This document shows positions 13,899 through 22,313 of a stretch of 64,000 bases of DNA, piece by piece. How positions within the stretch are numbered: position 1 is the first letter of the stretch; each line of letters starts with the position of its first letter. A program made the translations under genes and the position numbers. Source of the DNA: Deinococcus aquaticus (GTDB lineage Bacteria > Deinococcota > Deinococci > Deinococcales > Deinococcaceae); NCBI RefSeq assembly GCF_028622095.1, contig NZ_CP115165.1, forward strand, positions 620,001 through 684,000, given 5' to 3'. The notes beneath the pieces are model-generated. The model saw only the letters and a program-made list of their open reading frames with translations. It was not told the DNA's origin and searched no databases.

Positions 13899-14828
13899 AT
13901 GACCCAGACTGCCCTCACCCCCAGCGACCCCACCACTGTGACCCCCACGGCTGCGGCTCCCATACCTCTGGCCGAGACGACCCGCCGGCTGGCCCCCATC
14001 GTCCGGGCTGCCGGGCAGGCCGTCAGCGACTACCGCATGATCGAGAGCGGCGACCGGGTGATGGTCTGCCTGTCGGGCGGCAAGGACAGTTACACGCTGC
14101 TGGACGTGCTGCTGCACCTGCAACGCAAGGCCCCCGTTCCGTTCGAGATCATTGCCGTGAACCTCGACCAGGGTCAGCCGGGCTTCCCGACCGACGTGCT
14201 GCCCCGCTACCTGAGTGCGCTGGGCGTGCCGCACAGCCTGATCCGGCAGGACACGTACCGCGTGGTCAGGGAGAAAACACCGGCCGGCAAGACCACCTGC
14301 GCGCTGTGCAGCCGCCTGCGCCGGGGCGCGCTGTACCGCCACGCCCGCGAGATCGGCGCCACGAAGATCGCGCTGGGCCACCACCGCGACGACATCCTGG
14401 AAACGCTGTTCATGAACCTGTTCTTCGGCGCGCGCCTGAAGGCCATGCCGCCCAAGTTGCAGAGTGACGACGGCACGAACGTCGTGATCCGCCCCCTGGC
14501 GTACGTGCCCGAGGCGGACATTATCCGGTACGCGCAGGCCCGCGCCTTCCCGATCATTCCCTGCAACCTGTGCGGCAGTCAGGAGAACCTGCAACGCAAA
14601 GTCGTCGGCGAGATGCTGCAAAGCTGGGAGCGCGAGCATCCGGGCCGCCTGACGAACATCGCCCGCGCCCTGACCCGCGTGACCCCCAGCCACCTGATGG
14701 ACCCCAGTCTGTTCGACTTCGCGTCCCTGAGTGTCACGCCCGCCGAGGGCGACCGGGCCTTCGACCCGGACGAGCACCCGCAGCGCGAGTTCCTGAGCGG
14801 CGTGCAGGAACTGGAAATGCTCGGCTGA
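13899..14828 (+). CDS. ttcA: tRNA 2-thiocytidine(32) synthetase TtcA
   Basis: Iron-sulfur-dependent, ATP-using enzyme that thiolates cytidine 32 in the anticodon loop of a subset of tRNAs. The PP-loop SGGKDS is at 59-64. The two Cys pairs that ligate the cluster are CALC (134/137) and CNLC (222/225), and GHHRDD and NLFFGARL complete the TtcA signature. The length (309 aa) is normal for the family. An upstream in-frame ATG at 13866 is possible, but a TACCAT hexamer overlaps it, so the ATG at 13899 is preferred; neither has a clear ribosome binding site. It is convergent with accA and separated from it by a 12-bp-stem terminator. Confidence 0.93.
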   Translation: MTQTALTPSDPTTVTPTAAAPIPLAETTRRLAPIVRAAGQAVSDYRMIESGDRVMVCLSGGKDSYTLLDVLLHLQRKAPVPFEIIAVNLDQGQPGFPTDVLPRYLSALGVPHSLIRQDTYRVVREKTPAGKTTCALCSRLRRGALYRHAREIGATKIALGHHRDDILETLFMNLFFGARLKAMPPKLQSDDGTNVVIRPLAYVPEADIIRYAQARAFPIIPCNLCGSQENLQRKVVGEMLQSWEREHPGRLTNIARALTRVTPSHLMDPSLFDFASLSVTPAEGDRAFDPDEHPQREFLSGVQELEMLG

Positions 14829-14853
14829 AGCCGGCCAGCCGCCTGACGTGACA

Positions 14854-14887
14854 ACGGGGCCACGCACCCTTCAGCGCGTGGCCCCGT
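14854..14887. terminator. Bidirectional hairpin between ttcA and accA
   Basis: ACGGGGCCACGC pairs perfectly with GCGTGGCCCCGT over 12 bp with a 10-nt loop. It lies between two convergent stop codons and would serve both genes. There is no long T tract. Confidence 0.7.
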
Positions 14888-14902
14888 CCTGTGGTGGGGG
14901 CG

Positions 14903-15874
14903 TCAGGTCGTTTCGGTGTACGCGCCCAGGCGGCGGAAGCGGGCGGCGCGGCCTGTTTTCAGGTCGGCGGGTGCCTGCTGCATCAGGTCGCGCAGGTGGC
15001 GGGTCACGGCCTCGCCGACGGCGTGGGCGGCCTGCTGGGGGTTCAGGTGCGCGCCGCCAGCGGGTTCGGGGATGACTTCCTCGACAATCCCGAGTTCCAG
15101 CAGGTCCGGGGCGGTCAGGCGCAGCGCCTCGGCGGCCAGGGGGGCCTTGCTGGCGTCCTTCCAGATGATGCTGGCCGCACCCTCGGGCGAGATCACGGAG
15201 TACCACGCGTTCTCCTGAATCAGGACGCGGTTGCCCACGCCGATGGCGAGCGCGCCGCCGGAGCCGCCCTCGCCGATCACGACGTTCACGACCGGCACGC
15301 GCAGGTTCAGCATGCGGCGGATGCTCTCGGCAATCGCCCAGCCCTGGCCGCGCTCCTCGGCTTCCAGGCCGGGGTAGGCGCCCTGGGTGTCCACCAGCGC
15401 CACGACCGGCAGGCCGAACTTGTCGGCAAGGTCCATCAGGCGCACAGCCTTGCGGTAGCCTTCGGGGTTGGCGCTGCCGAAGCGGCGTTTGATCTTGCTT
15501 TTCGTGTCGCGGCCCTTCTGTTGCAGCAGCAGCATGACGGGCACGCCCTGCCAGCGGGCGGGACCTCCGATCAGGGCAGGGTCGTCGCCGTAGCGGCGGT
15601 CGCCGTGCAGTTCCGTGAACTCGGTGCACAGGTGCTCCACGTAGTCCAGCGCGGTGGGGCGGCCGGGCGCGCGGGCCAGTTGCACGCGCTCCCAGCGGGT
15701 CGGGGCGGCCTTCGGGCCGGGGGTGTGGGCGGCGCGCAGGCGGTCCACCTCGGCGCGCAGGGGGGTGATGGCCGCGTCGAGGTTCTGGCCGGTGTTGCGG
15801 GCCGTGACTTCCAGGTCGTGAACGCGCGCCTCGAGTTCTTTCAGGGTGTCGAGGCTGGTGGGGTTGGTGGTCAT
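14903..15874 (-). CDS. accA: Acetyl-CoA carboxylase carboxyltransferase subunit alpha
   Basis: With AccD it transfers the carboxyl group from carboxybiotin to acetyl-CoA, the first step of fatty acid synthesis; cytosolic. The 323-residue protein has the N-terminal alpha-helical region with the [10 protein letters not shown] heptads and the crotonase-like core with [32 protein letters not shown] and SPEGAASI. These match AccA throughout. Its ATG overlaps the accD TGA (ATGA), so translation is coupled and equal subunit amounts are expected. The biotin carboxylase and carrier genes are not in this window. Confidence 0.96.
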   Translation of the reverse strand: MTTNPTSLDTLKELEARVHDLEVTARNTGQNLDAAITPLRAEVDRLRAAHTPGPKAAPTRWERVQLARAPGRPTALDYVEHLCTEFTELHGDRRYGDDPALIGGPARWQGVPVMLLLQQKGRDTKSKIKRRFGSANPEGYRKAVRLMDLADKFGLPVVALVDTQGAYPGLEAEERGQGWAIAESIRRMLNLRVPVVNVVIGEGGSGGALAIGVGNRVLIQENAWYSVISPEGAASIIWKDASKAPLAAEALRLTAPDLLELGIVEEVIPEPAGGAHLNPQQAAHAVGEAVTRHLRDLMQQAPADLKTGRAARFRRLGAYTETT

Positions 15875-16725
15875 GCGCGGGCCTCCTGGCGGGTCAGCAG
15901 GCCCAGCAGCGACGCGAGGTACTCGCGCTGCTCGCGGCGGTCCACGACGGCGTCCACCATGCCGTGCGACAGCAGGAACTCGGCCCGCTGGAAGCCTTCC
16001 GGGAGGCTCTGGCGGATGGTCTGCTGGATCACGCGCGGTCCTGCGAAGCCGATCAGGGCGCCGGGCTCGGCGAGGATCACGTCGGCGATGGTGGCGAAAC
16101 TGGCGGTCACGCCGCCGGTGGTCGGGTCGGTCAGGACGCTCACGTATGGCAGGCCCCGCTCGGCGAGCGTTTCGAGGGCGACGGTGGTTTTGGCCATCTG
16201 CATCAGCGAGAGCGCGCTTTCCTGCATGCGGGCACCGCCACTGGCAGTCACGATGACCAGCGGCGTGCCGTACCGGGCGGCGTGCTCTGCGGCGCGCGCG
16301 ATTTCCTCACCGACGACGCTGCCCATGCTACCGCCAGAAAAGGCGAAGTCCATGACGGCCAGCGTCAGGGGCACGCCCAGAACGGTGCCGGTGCCGGTCA
16401 GGATGGCGTCCGGGCGTCCGGTTTTCTTCTGCGCGCGTTTCAGGCGGTCCGGGTAACTTTCGGTGTCCTGAAAGGCCAGGGCGTCGGTGGGGTGCACCGA
16501 GCCGGACAGCTGCACGAAGCTGCCGTCGTCCAGCAGGACCTGCACGCGCTGCGAGGCGTCCAGGCGCAGGTGGTGTCCGCACTTGGGGCACACGAAGGCG
16601 TTGGCCTCCAGGTCACGGTTGTACAGCCCCTCTTTGCAACTGGGGCACTGGGTCCATAGGTCGGGCACGTCCGCGCCGGTCTGCTGCTGGGGGCGGCGGC
16701 GGCGGAAAAATCGGTCAAGCGCCAT
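15871..16725 (-). CDS. accD: Acetyl-CoA carboxylase carboxyltransferase subunit beta
   Basis: Partner of AccA in the carboxyltransferase. The N-terminal zinc ribbon is clear, with Cys pairs in CPSC (about 27-30) and CPKC (about 46-49). The carboxyltransferase core follows, with [25 protein letters not shown] and [12 protein letters not shown]. The length of 284 aa is normal. GGGAGGA sits 9 nt before the ATG, one of the more classical ribosome binding sites in the window. A TAGAAT hexamer at 16763-16768 (minus strand) is a plausible -10. It is transcribed before accA with a 4-nt overlap. Confidence 0.96.
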   Translation of the reverse strand: MALDRFFRRRRPQQQTGADVPDLWTQCPSCKEGLYNRDLEANAFVCPKCGHHLRLDASQRVQVLLDDGSFVQLSGSVHPTDALAFQDTESYPDRLKRAQKKTGRPDAILTGTGTVLGVPLTLAVMDFAFSGGSMGSVVGEEIARAAEHAARYGTPLVIVTASGGARMQESALSLMQMAKTTVALETLAERGLPYVSVLTDPTTGGVTASFATIADVILAEPGALIGFAGPRVIQQTIRQSLPEGFQRAEFLLSHGMVDAVVDRREQREYLASLLGLLTRQEARA

Positions 16726-16938
16726 TCGGTGAGTCCTCCCGGATAAACATCCTTACCCGCGCATTCTAGTAGCCGACCCCACAAGAGTTTGCACCGGGTT
16801 CAACAGAACACCCGGCGCAGCAGTCAGTTCTCATGCGAGCCCCAAAAATGAACAGGTCCTCCCGGGGGCCGGGCCAGCCTTCTCATGTGGGTTCGCGCCT
16901 TGCGTGGTCGCTGTTCCCTGGGGGCAGGCGGGGGGCGC

Positions 16939-17388
16939 TCAGCCCAGCTTGCTTTTCAGGTAATCGTCCATCTGGGCCAGTTGCAGGTTCATGTCCTTCT
17001 GCAGGGCGTCCACCCGGCTGGCTAGGGCACTCACGTCCGCGCCCGCGCCACCGCGCGCCCCTTCCAGCACCCCGAACCGCTCATCCATGTGCGACTGCAG
17101 CAGTGCGAAGCGGTTGCCTTCCTGCTGGTCCAGGCTGACGCGCAGGGCCTCCATGTCACGCAGCAGCTTGGCGCTGTCCGCCTGCGCCCGCAGTCCGGTG
17201 ATGCCCGCCCAGAAGTAGAACAGCAGCGTGCACACCGCCGCCACGATCAGCAGGATCAGTCCGATCGGCACCTGCCGGTACGTCACGAAGCCCAGGCTCA
17301 GCGTGTGGGGGAACATCAGAGAATTGGTGTTCAGCATGGCAAAAATCGCCAGCAGTGCCAGCATGATGATCAGGACAGTGGTCCGCAT
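16939..17388 (-). CDS. LapA-like (DUF1049) membrane protein
   Basis: Small inner-membrane protein of 149 aa. Two transmembrane helices (about 3-20, ending before NTNSLMF, and about 41-62) are followed by a cytoplasmic coiled coil (about 65-145, with QADSAKLLRDMEALRVSLDQ heptads) that ends DDYLKSKLG. This is the lipopolysaccharide-assembly-protein-A-like architecture; in other bacteria such proteins affect envelope assembly, but here the role is unknown. The ATG is 6 nt after TAGGGT, consistent with a leaderless transcript. It is upstream of accD on the same strand with a 213-bp gap, in which no terminator is evident. Confidence 0.75.
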   Translation of the reverse strand: MRTTVLIIMLALLAIFAMLNTNSLMFPHTLSLGFVTYRQVPIGLILLIVAAVCTLLFYFWAGITGLRAQADSAKLLRDMEALRVSLDQQEGNRFALLQSHMDERFGVLEGARGGAGADVSALASRVDALQKDMNLQLAQMDDYLKSKLG

Positions 17389-17512
17389 ACCCTCACCCTA
17401 ACACCCACCCTTCATGAGAGCCCGCGCGGCAGGTTGCGGGAATATTCACGCACGTACCCCCACACACCCCCCCAACCGGTCACGCCCAGGGGCCGGAGTA
17501 TGCTGAGGCACT

Positions 17513-17836
17513 ATGTCACTCGTCGTTCTGGTCACCCTTCCCCCCGAACGGGCGCATGACCTGGCCCGCACCCTCGTCTCCGAGCACCTCGCCGGTTGCG
17601 TGAATATCGTGCCCGGCCTGCTCAGCGTGTACCGCTGGCAGGGCGAGGTCGCCGAGGACCCCGAGAGCCTGCTGCTGATCAAGACCAGCGGCGAGCAGTA
17701 CCCGGCCCTCGAGGCGCGCATCAAGGCCCTGCACCCCTACGAGGTGCCGGAAATCATCGCCTTGCAGTACGACCGGGCCCTGCCGGAATTCCAGAGCTGG
17801 CTGCGCGAAGCCCTGACCACACCGCAAAAAGGCTGA
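17513..17836 (+). CDS. cutA: CutA-type divalent cation tolerance protein
   Basis: Small trimeric PII-like protein of 107 aa. The CutA1 signatures are present: LAGCVNIVPGLLSVYRWQGEV, EDPESLLLIKT and HPYEVPEIIAL. In Escherichia coli the family is associated with copper tolerance, but its biochemical role is unsettled. The start ATG follows TATGCT by 7 nt (leaderless type). The stop codon lies inside the first bases of a 32-bp perfect hairpin. Confidence 0.93.
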   Translation: MSLVVLVTLPPERAHDLARTLVSEHLAGCVNIVPGLLSVYRWQGEVAEDPESLLLIKTSGEQYPALEARIKALHPYEVPEIIALQYDRALPEFQSWLREALTTPQKG

Positions 17837-17904
17837 CGCGCACCGGCTGACGACAGCGCCGCCCACAGGCTGGGGCGGCGCTGTCGTCAGCCGGTGCGCG
17901 TCAG
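17833..17904. terminator. Perfect 32-bp inverted repeat downstream of cutA
   Basis: 17833-17864 is the exact reverse complement of 17873-17904, with an 8-nt loop. The left arm begins on the cutA stop codon. Such a long perfect stem is unusual for an intrinsic terminator, and there is no T tract. It lies between convergent genes. Confidence 0.75.
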
Positions 17905-17911
17905 GCGGGAC

Positions 17912-18012
17912 TCATACGGACTCCGCTTGTCTCCCACTCGCTCTGCGGCGCAGCTCTACGAGTCCGCCCGGATCGAACGGTTTTGCAAACCATGCGATTG
18001 GAGTTCGTATCA
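17912..18012. repeat. MITE-like dispersed repeat, family A, copy 2 (95 bp, internally deleted)
   Basis: The body at 17915-18009 starts TACGGACTCCG and ends TTGGAGTTCGTA, flanked by TCA on both sides (17912-17914 and 18010-18012). The right TCA is the complement of the lipoprotein stop codon TGA. Compared with the 133-bp copies it lacks the first internal hairpin but keeps the second (GAACGGTTTTGCAAACCATG region). Confidence 0.8.
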
Positions 18013-18657
18013 GCTGAAGTTCGAGAGGATGACCTTCACGCCGCGCAGCTTGAAGGACATGGTGCAGCCCGCGAGGCTGTTCTGATCGGCGCTGATGGTG
18101 GCGTTCAGGCTGGCCTGGTTCGCGCCGCCCTCGGTCAGGGTCTTGATGAAGGCGTCACTCTCAGCCGAGGTGGCCTTCAGGCTCACCTGGGTGTCCGACA
18201 CCGCGTAGGTGGCGCTGCCCGCCGCGACCGCGCTGCGGGTCAGGGTGAACGTCACGTTCGGCTGGTTGCTGAAACTGGCCTTGCCTGCCGCGTCCCCGAC
18301 TTCCAGCGCCAGGGACTTCAGGGTCACGGCGACCGTGGCGGGCGCGGCGGCGGCGCAGGCGCCCATCACGACAGCCTCGCTGAATCCGGCCTGGAATTCC
18401 ACGCCGTGCGGGCGGATGCCGAAGGGAATGTTGTCGGGGAACTTGATGTCATCGAAGGCGCTGCCGGCCGTGCTGTAGCTGACGGTGCCGCGCACGGACT
18501 CGATGGTCAGCGGCGAACTGGGGGCCAGGACCTTGCCGTCCAGGCCGGCCGGGTTCTCGACCGTCTGCGGGGGCACCAGAGCCCCGGCGATCTTCCCGCA
18601 ACTGGCGAGGGTGGTGGCGAGGGTCAGAACGGCGATCAGGGAAACGGTGCGCTTCAT
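18010..18657 (-). CDS. Putative lipoprotein, 215 aa
   Basis: Exported lipoprotein of unknown function. The start at 18657 is chosen because AAGGAG lies 4 nt upstream and the translation opens with a type II signal peptide ending in the lipobox LASC (Cys about 20). The mature part has no recognised domain. It is mostly beta-strand-like, with a possible disulfide pair (MGACAAAAP and LAGCTMSF). The stop codon is the right flank of the adjacent dispersed repeat. It is convergent with cutA. Confidence 0.75.
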   Translation of the reverse strand: MKRTVSLIAVLTLATTLASCGKIAGALVPPQTVENPAGLDGKVLAPSSPLTIESVRGTVSYSTAGSAFDDIKFPDNIPFGIRPHGVEFQAGFSEAVVMGACAAAAPATVAVTLKSLALEVGDAAGKASFSNQPNVTFTLTRSAVAAGSATYAVSDTQVSLKATSAESDAFIKTLTEGGANQASLNATISADQNSLAGCTMSFKLRGVKVILSNFS

Positions 18658-18880
18658 GGGGCTCCTTGTGAGGCAGGGCAGAGAGGGCGTGTGAGGCAGG
18701 AACGGCGCGCCGACCATGAGGAAACGCTCAGGGAACACTGAAGGTCCGTTCGGCTATGAAGGCAGTCTAGGGACCAGCCCCGCACGGGGATGCGGAGCAT
18801 TTCACAGCCGACCTTCATGACGTGCAGCCCCGAATCCTGAAAGAGTCCTGTCAGGGCGCCCCGTTCCGGCACAACGAACA

Positions 18881-18905
18881 CGCCCCCGCACGTGGCGGGG
18901 GCGTT
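18881..18905 (-). terminator. Terminator of tRNA-Trp
   Basis: ACGCCCCCGC and GCGGGGGCGT form a perfect 10-bp stem with a 5-nt loop, a few bases past the tRNA 3' end on the minus strand. T-rich sequence follows. Confidence 0.75.
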
Positions 18906-18909
18906 TCTG

Positions 18910-18985
18910 TGGCGGGCCCTGCAGGACTTGAACCTACGACCCTCGGTTTTGGAGACCGATGCTCTACCAACTGAGCTAAGGACCC
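18910..18985 (-). tRNA. tRNA-Trp (anticodon CCA)
   Basis: The cloverleaf can be drawn in full. The acceptor GGGTCCT pairs with AGGGCCC with one G-U pair. The D-loop contains AGTTGG, the anticodon loop reads CTCCAAA, and the T-arm has GGTTCAAGTCC. The discriminator is G and the 3' CCA is encoded. It is followed by its own hairpin terminator. Confidence 0.95.
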
Positions 18986-19059
18986 TGGGACTGCGTGCGC
19001 GGGGCACGAGCGCATGCAGAGTAGCAGAGCTTTCCGGAGGGCGCAAGTGTGCGGGGCGT

Positions 19060-19118
19060 CCGCTCTGCTCCCACTCGCGTCCGCCCGGATTGAACGGCTC
19101 TGCAAGCCATTCAAATCA
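19060..19118. repeat. MITE-like dispersed repeat, family A, truncated copy
   Basis: The 3' half of the family matches here: CTCCCACTCGCGTCCG, then GGATTGAACGGCT, a short loop and AGCCATTCAA. Both terminal repeats are lost. The TCA at 19116-19118, where the right flank would be, is again a stop codon, that of the adjacent minus-strand gene. Confidence 0.6.
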
Positions 19119-19337
19119 GATCAGGCCGCCGCCCAGCATCAGGCGTAGCGCGCCGAGCAGGGCGACCACGGCGTTCAGGGTGACCGCGCCCCGGTCACGG
19201 GCGAGCGAGCCGAAGATCAGGCCCAGCACAGCGGGCGGCAGCACGAACAGCCAGTTGAGCCAGCCGAGCAGCGGCAGGAAGCCCAGCACCAGGCCGATGG
19301 CGGCCAGGATGCCCAGGATCAGGGAGAGGGTTCTCAT
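19116..19337 (-). CDS. Small membrane protein, 73 aa
   Basis: No family was assigned. It has a hydrophobic N-terminus (residues 3-22, with LGILAAIGLVLGFLPLL) and a second hydrophobic stretch at about 25-45, then a GSLARDRGAVTLN turn and a third hydrophobic segment at about 55-72. This is compatible with two or three membrane helices. The ATG at 19337 follows GGACAGG closely. It is divergent from nth (87 bp between starts). Confidence 0.6.
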   Translation of the reverse strand: MRTLSLILGILAAIGLVLGFLPLLGWLNWLFVLPPAVLGLIFGSLARDRGAVTLNAVVALLGALRLMLGGGLI

Positions 19338-19424
19338 ACCTGTCCATACGCGCTCTGACCGGCGGGGGTTGCGCGTCTGTTCCGCGCGGACGGGCGTGGG
19401 GGGTGGGGTGTAGCTTGGGCTGCG

Positions 19425-20099
19425 ATGACTCTCAAACCTTCCAGATCGACTCCGGCGCGCCTGCCGGTGGGCGCGCGGGCACGGGCGCCGCAGGTGCTGG
19501 GCGCGCTGGAGGCGCTGTACCCGGACGCCCGCACGGAACTGGAGTTCCGCACGCCGTTCGAGCTGCTGGTCGCGACGGTCCTGAGCGCGCAGGCGACGGA
19601 CGTGAGCGTGAACGCCGCGACGCCCGCGCTGTTCGGGGCGTACCCGGACGCGCACGCCATGAGCGCGGCGCATCCGGAGGACATCGAGCCGTTCATCCGC
19701 CGAATCGGGCTGTTCCGGGGGAAGGCGCGGAACCTCGCGGCGCTGGCGGGCCTGCTGGTCGAGCGGCACGGGGGCGAGGTGCCGAATGATTTTGAGGCGG
19801 TGGTGGCGCTGCCCGGCGCGGGCCGCAAGACAGCGAACGTGGTCCTGAGTAACGCCTTCGGGTACCCGGCCATCGCGGTGGATACGCACGTGGGGCGACT
19901 GGCGCGGCGGCTGGCCCTGAGCGTGCAGACCAACCCAGATAAGGTGGAGACGGATCTGCAGAAGCTGTTCCCGCGCGGACGGTGGGTGTTCCTGCACCAC
20001 GCGCTGATCCTGCATGGGCGGCGCGTCTGCACGGCCCGCAAACCGGCGTGCGGGGCATGCGTGATGGCCGCCTTCTGCCCGAAAGTGGGCTTGGAGTGA
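19425..20099 (+). CDS. nth: Endonuclease III, DNA glycosylase/AP lyase
   Basis: Base-excision repair enzyme that removes oxidised pyrimidines and cleaves the abasic strand. The helix-hairpin-helix motif with catalytic Lys is LPGAGRKTANVVL, and the catalytic Asp is in VDTHVGRLA. The C-terminal [4Fe-4S] loop has the C-x6-C-x2-C-x5-C spacing (CTARKPACGACVMAAFC). The 224-aa length is typical. Deinococcus species usually carry several Nth paralogues, so this is one of perhaps three. The start follows TAGCTT by 8 nt. The next gene's GTG overlaps its stop (GTGA). Confidence 0.93.
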   Translation: MTLKPSRSTPARLPVGARARAPQVLGALEALYPDARTELEFRTPFELLVATVLSAQATDVSVNAATPALFGAYPDAHAMSAAHPEDIEPFIRRIGLFRGKARNLAALAGLLVERHGGEVPNDFEAVVALPGAGRKTANVVLSNAFGYPAIAVDTHVGRLARRLALSVQTNPDKVETDLQKLFPRGRWVFLHHALILHGRRVCTARKPACGACVMAAFCPKVGLE

Positions 20100-21345
20100 G
20101 CGCGCCGGGGCGGGGGCAGTCGTGGCGGTTCTCGCCGCAGGTGTGGTTGTTCCTGGCGGCCGTGTTCTCGTTCGGGCTGTCGCAGGCGTTCACGAGTCTG
20201 TTCCTGAACTTCTACCTGCGGGCGCTGGGCCTGGGTCCCGAGTGGCAGGGCCTGATGAACGCGCTGCCGGCCGTGACACTGGCCGCCCTGAGCCTGCCGG
20301 CGGTGGCGCTGGCGCGGCGCATCAGCAACGCGCATACCCTGAAGGTCGGCGCGGTCCTGAGCCTCGTGGGCACGGCGCTGCTGGCCGTGGCGGGCGGGCC
20401 GGTGCTGGTGATCGCCGGGGCGCTCGTGCAGGGGGCGGGCGCGGCCCTGACGGTCGTGGCGTCCTCGCCGTTCATGGCGAACAACAGCGACGAACGCAAC
20501 CGCGTGACGCTGTTCAGCGTGCAGAACGCCCTGATGACCGGCGCGGGCTTCCTGGGGAACCTGCTGGGCGGACAGGTGCCGGGCCTGTACGCCGCCTGGA
20601 CCGGCACGCCCGCCGACGGCGTGGGTGCGCTGCGTACGGCGCTGCTGGTCGCGGTGGCGCTGCAGCTGGCCGGGTTGATCCCGGTCCTGGGCCTGAAACC
20701 CAGCGGGAAGACCGCCCGCGAGGGCCGCAGCTTCAGCATTCAGGAGAAGGGCACCATGGCGCGGCTGGTCGCGCCGAACATCCTGGTGGGCCTGGGGGCC
20801 GGGGCGACCATTCCGTTCCTGAACGTGTTCATCGAGGGGAAATTCCAGATCAGTTACGCTGGCCTGGGCACCCTGTTCGCCTGGACGAGCCTCGCAACGG
20901 CCGCCACGGCGCTGCTGCAACCGCTGCTGGTGCGGCGCATGGGGCCGCTCCAGGCGGTGCTGGTCGTGCAGGCCAGTTCACTGCCGTTCCTGGCGGTGCT
21001 GGGGTTCGCGCCGAGCCTGTGGCTGGTCACGGCGGCGCTGTTCACGCGCGGCGCCCTGATGAACGCAGCCGGGCCGGTGTACAGCGCGTACGCCATGAGC
21101 GCCCTGCCGGACCGGGACCGGCCCATGTACTCGGCCGTGAACGTGATCCCTGGGACCTCGGGTGGGCGGTCAGCAGCGTCCTGTCCGGCGTGGTGCGCGG
21201 CGCGCTGCCGTTCACGCTGGCCTTCCAGGTGCTGTTCGGGTGGACCCTGCTAATGTACGCCGGGAGTGTCCTGGCCATCTACCTGGGCCTGTACCGCCAC
21301 GCGAACCGCACCGCTTCCGCGCCCGCCGCCTCACCGCCCGCGTGA
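20096..21345 (+). pseudogene. MFS transporter with a single-base frameshift near the 3' end
   Basis: Major facilitator superfamily permease, substrate unknown. From GTG at 20096, which overlaps the nth stop, the frame reads through about eleven transmembrane helices. These include the FGLSQAFTSLFLNFYLR opening, LARRISNAHTLKVG, and a central loop near KTAREGRSFS. After SAVNVI at about 21148 the frame degrades into Arg/Cys/Pro-rich sequence ending at 21253. The continuing transporter sequence (WDLGWAVSSVLSG, then LFGWTLLMYAGSVLAIYLGLY) is in another frame up to 21345. One extra C in the CCC run at 21148-21150 would restore a 416-aa protein. This is either a real recent frameshift or a base-calling error. 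Confidence 0.85.
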
Positions 21346-21380
21346 CCCCTTCACCCGGCCGGGGGGGTAGACTGCCAGTG

Positions 21381-22103
21381 ATGAGTGACTCCTCCCCCCT
21401 TCGCCGCCTGCACCACGTTCAGGAACTTGATCTGAACCTTGATCGCCTGCGCGATGAGGAAAGCAACATTCCTGACGAGCTGCGCGCCGCCCGCGCCGAA
21501 CAGGAACGACTGAACAACGAACTCGAAGACACCGAGATCACCCTCGAAGGCGTCGACAAACGCGTCCGGCAGCAGGAACTCGACCTGGCCGGCACGCGCG
21601 AACAGATCGCCCGCGCCGAGGAGGAACAGGAGAAGAACGCCTTCGACGCCCGCGCGCAGTCCCAGTACGGCAGCCGCATCCAGATGCTCAGCGAACGCGC
21701 CGACGAGATGGAAGAAGACCTCGTGCCGCTGCGCGAGCGCCAGCGCGAACTGAACGAACGCGCCGCCGACCTGCGCACCCAGCACCGCGCCCTGCGCCCC
21801 AACCTGAACACCCTGGAAGAACAGGACGACGCCCGCGTGCAGGACCTGCGCGCCCAGGGCGAAGCGGACCGCCAGGAACGCGCCCGCCTCGCCGGGGAAC
21901 TCGACACCCGCACCGTGCGCGAGTACGACATGATCCGCCGCGCCAAGAAGGGCCTGGGCGTCGTGGAGATCAAGGCCGGACGCTGCAGCGGCTGCAACGT
22001 CATGCTGCCCGTCAACGTGCAGCAGAAAGCCGCGCTGGGCAAACTGCCGCCCGTGAAGTGCCCCAGCTGCGGCCGCTTCCTGATCCGCCTCGACCTCGCG
22101 TAA
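21381..22103 (+). CDS. Coiled-coil protein with C-terminal C4 zinc ribbon (DUF164/CT398-like)
   Basis: A protein of 240 aa. Residues about 5-185 form a long antiparallel coiled coil rich in Glu, Arg, Leu and Ala (IPDELRAARAEQERLNNELE and similar). The C-terminal zinc ribbon has Cys pairs CSGC (about 201-204) and CPSC (about 229-232). This matches the widespread C4-type zinc ribbon family, thought to bind nucleic acid or ribonucleoprotein partners; the exact role is not established. The start at 21381 is supported by TAGACT 7 nt upstream, the same -10 and spacing as pnp. Confidence 0.85.
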   Translation: MSDSSPLRRLHHVQELDLNLDRLRDEESNIPDELRAARAEQERLNNELEDTEITLEGVDKRVRQQELDLAGTREQIARAEEEQEKNAFDARAQSQYGSRIQMLSERADEMEEDLVPLRERQRELNERAADLRTQHRALRPNLNTLEEQDDARVQDLRAQGEADRQERARLAGELDTRTVREYDMIRRAKKGLGVVEIKAGRCSGCNVMLPVNVQQKAALGKLPPVKCPSCGRFLIRLDLA

Positions 22104-22118
22104 GCAGGCCAGACAGCA

Positions 22119-22148
22119 CCCCCACCCCGCCGCGTGGCAGGGTGGGGG
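22119..22148. terminator. Hairpin downstream of the zinc-ribbon gene
   Basis: CCCCCACCC pairs with GGGTGGGGG with a 12-nt loop that can extend the stem by further GC pairs. It starts 16 bp after the stop codon and is followed by TCTGTGTT. Confidence 0.7.
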
Positions 22149-22174
22149 TCTGTGTTAGGGGATGGGGATCGCCG

Positions 22175-22313
22175 TCATACGGATTCCGTCTGTTTCGTTA
22201 ACAACCCGGAAGGATGCCGGGTTGCCAACTCCACGCCCGGAATCCTCTTTGCTCCCACTCGCTCCGCTCGGATTGAACGGTTTTGGCAAACCATTCAATC
22301 GGAGTCCGCATCA
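22175..22313. repeat. MITE-like dispersed repeat, family A, copy 3 (133 bp)
   Basis: The body at 22178-22310 is the same length as copy 1 and about 85-90% identical by eye. It starts TACGGATTCCG, ends CGGAGTCCGCA, and is flanked on both sides by TCA (22175-22177 and 22311-22313). The right TCA is the asparaginase stop codon read on the minus strand. Both internal hairpins are intact. Confidence 0.85.
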
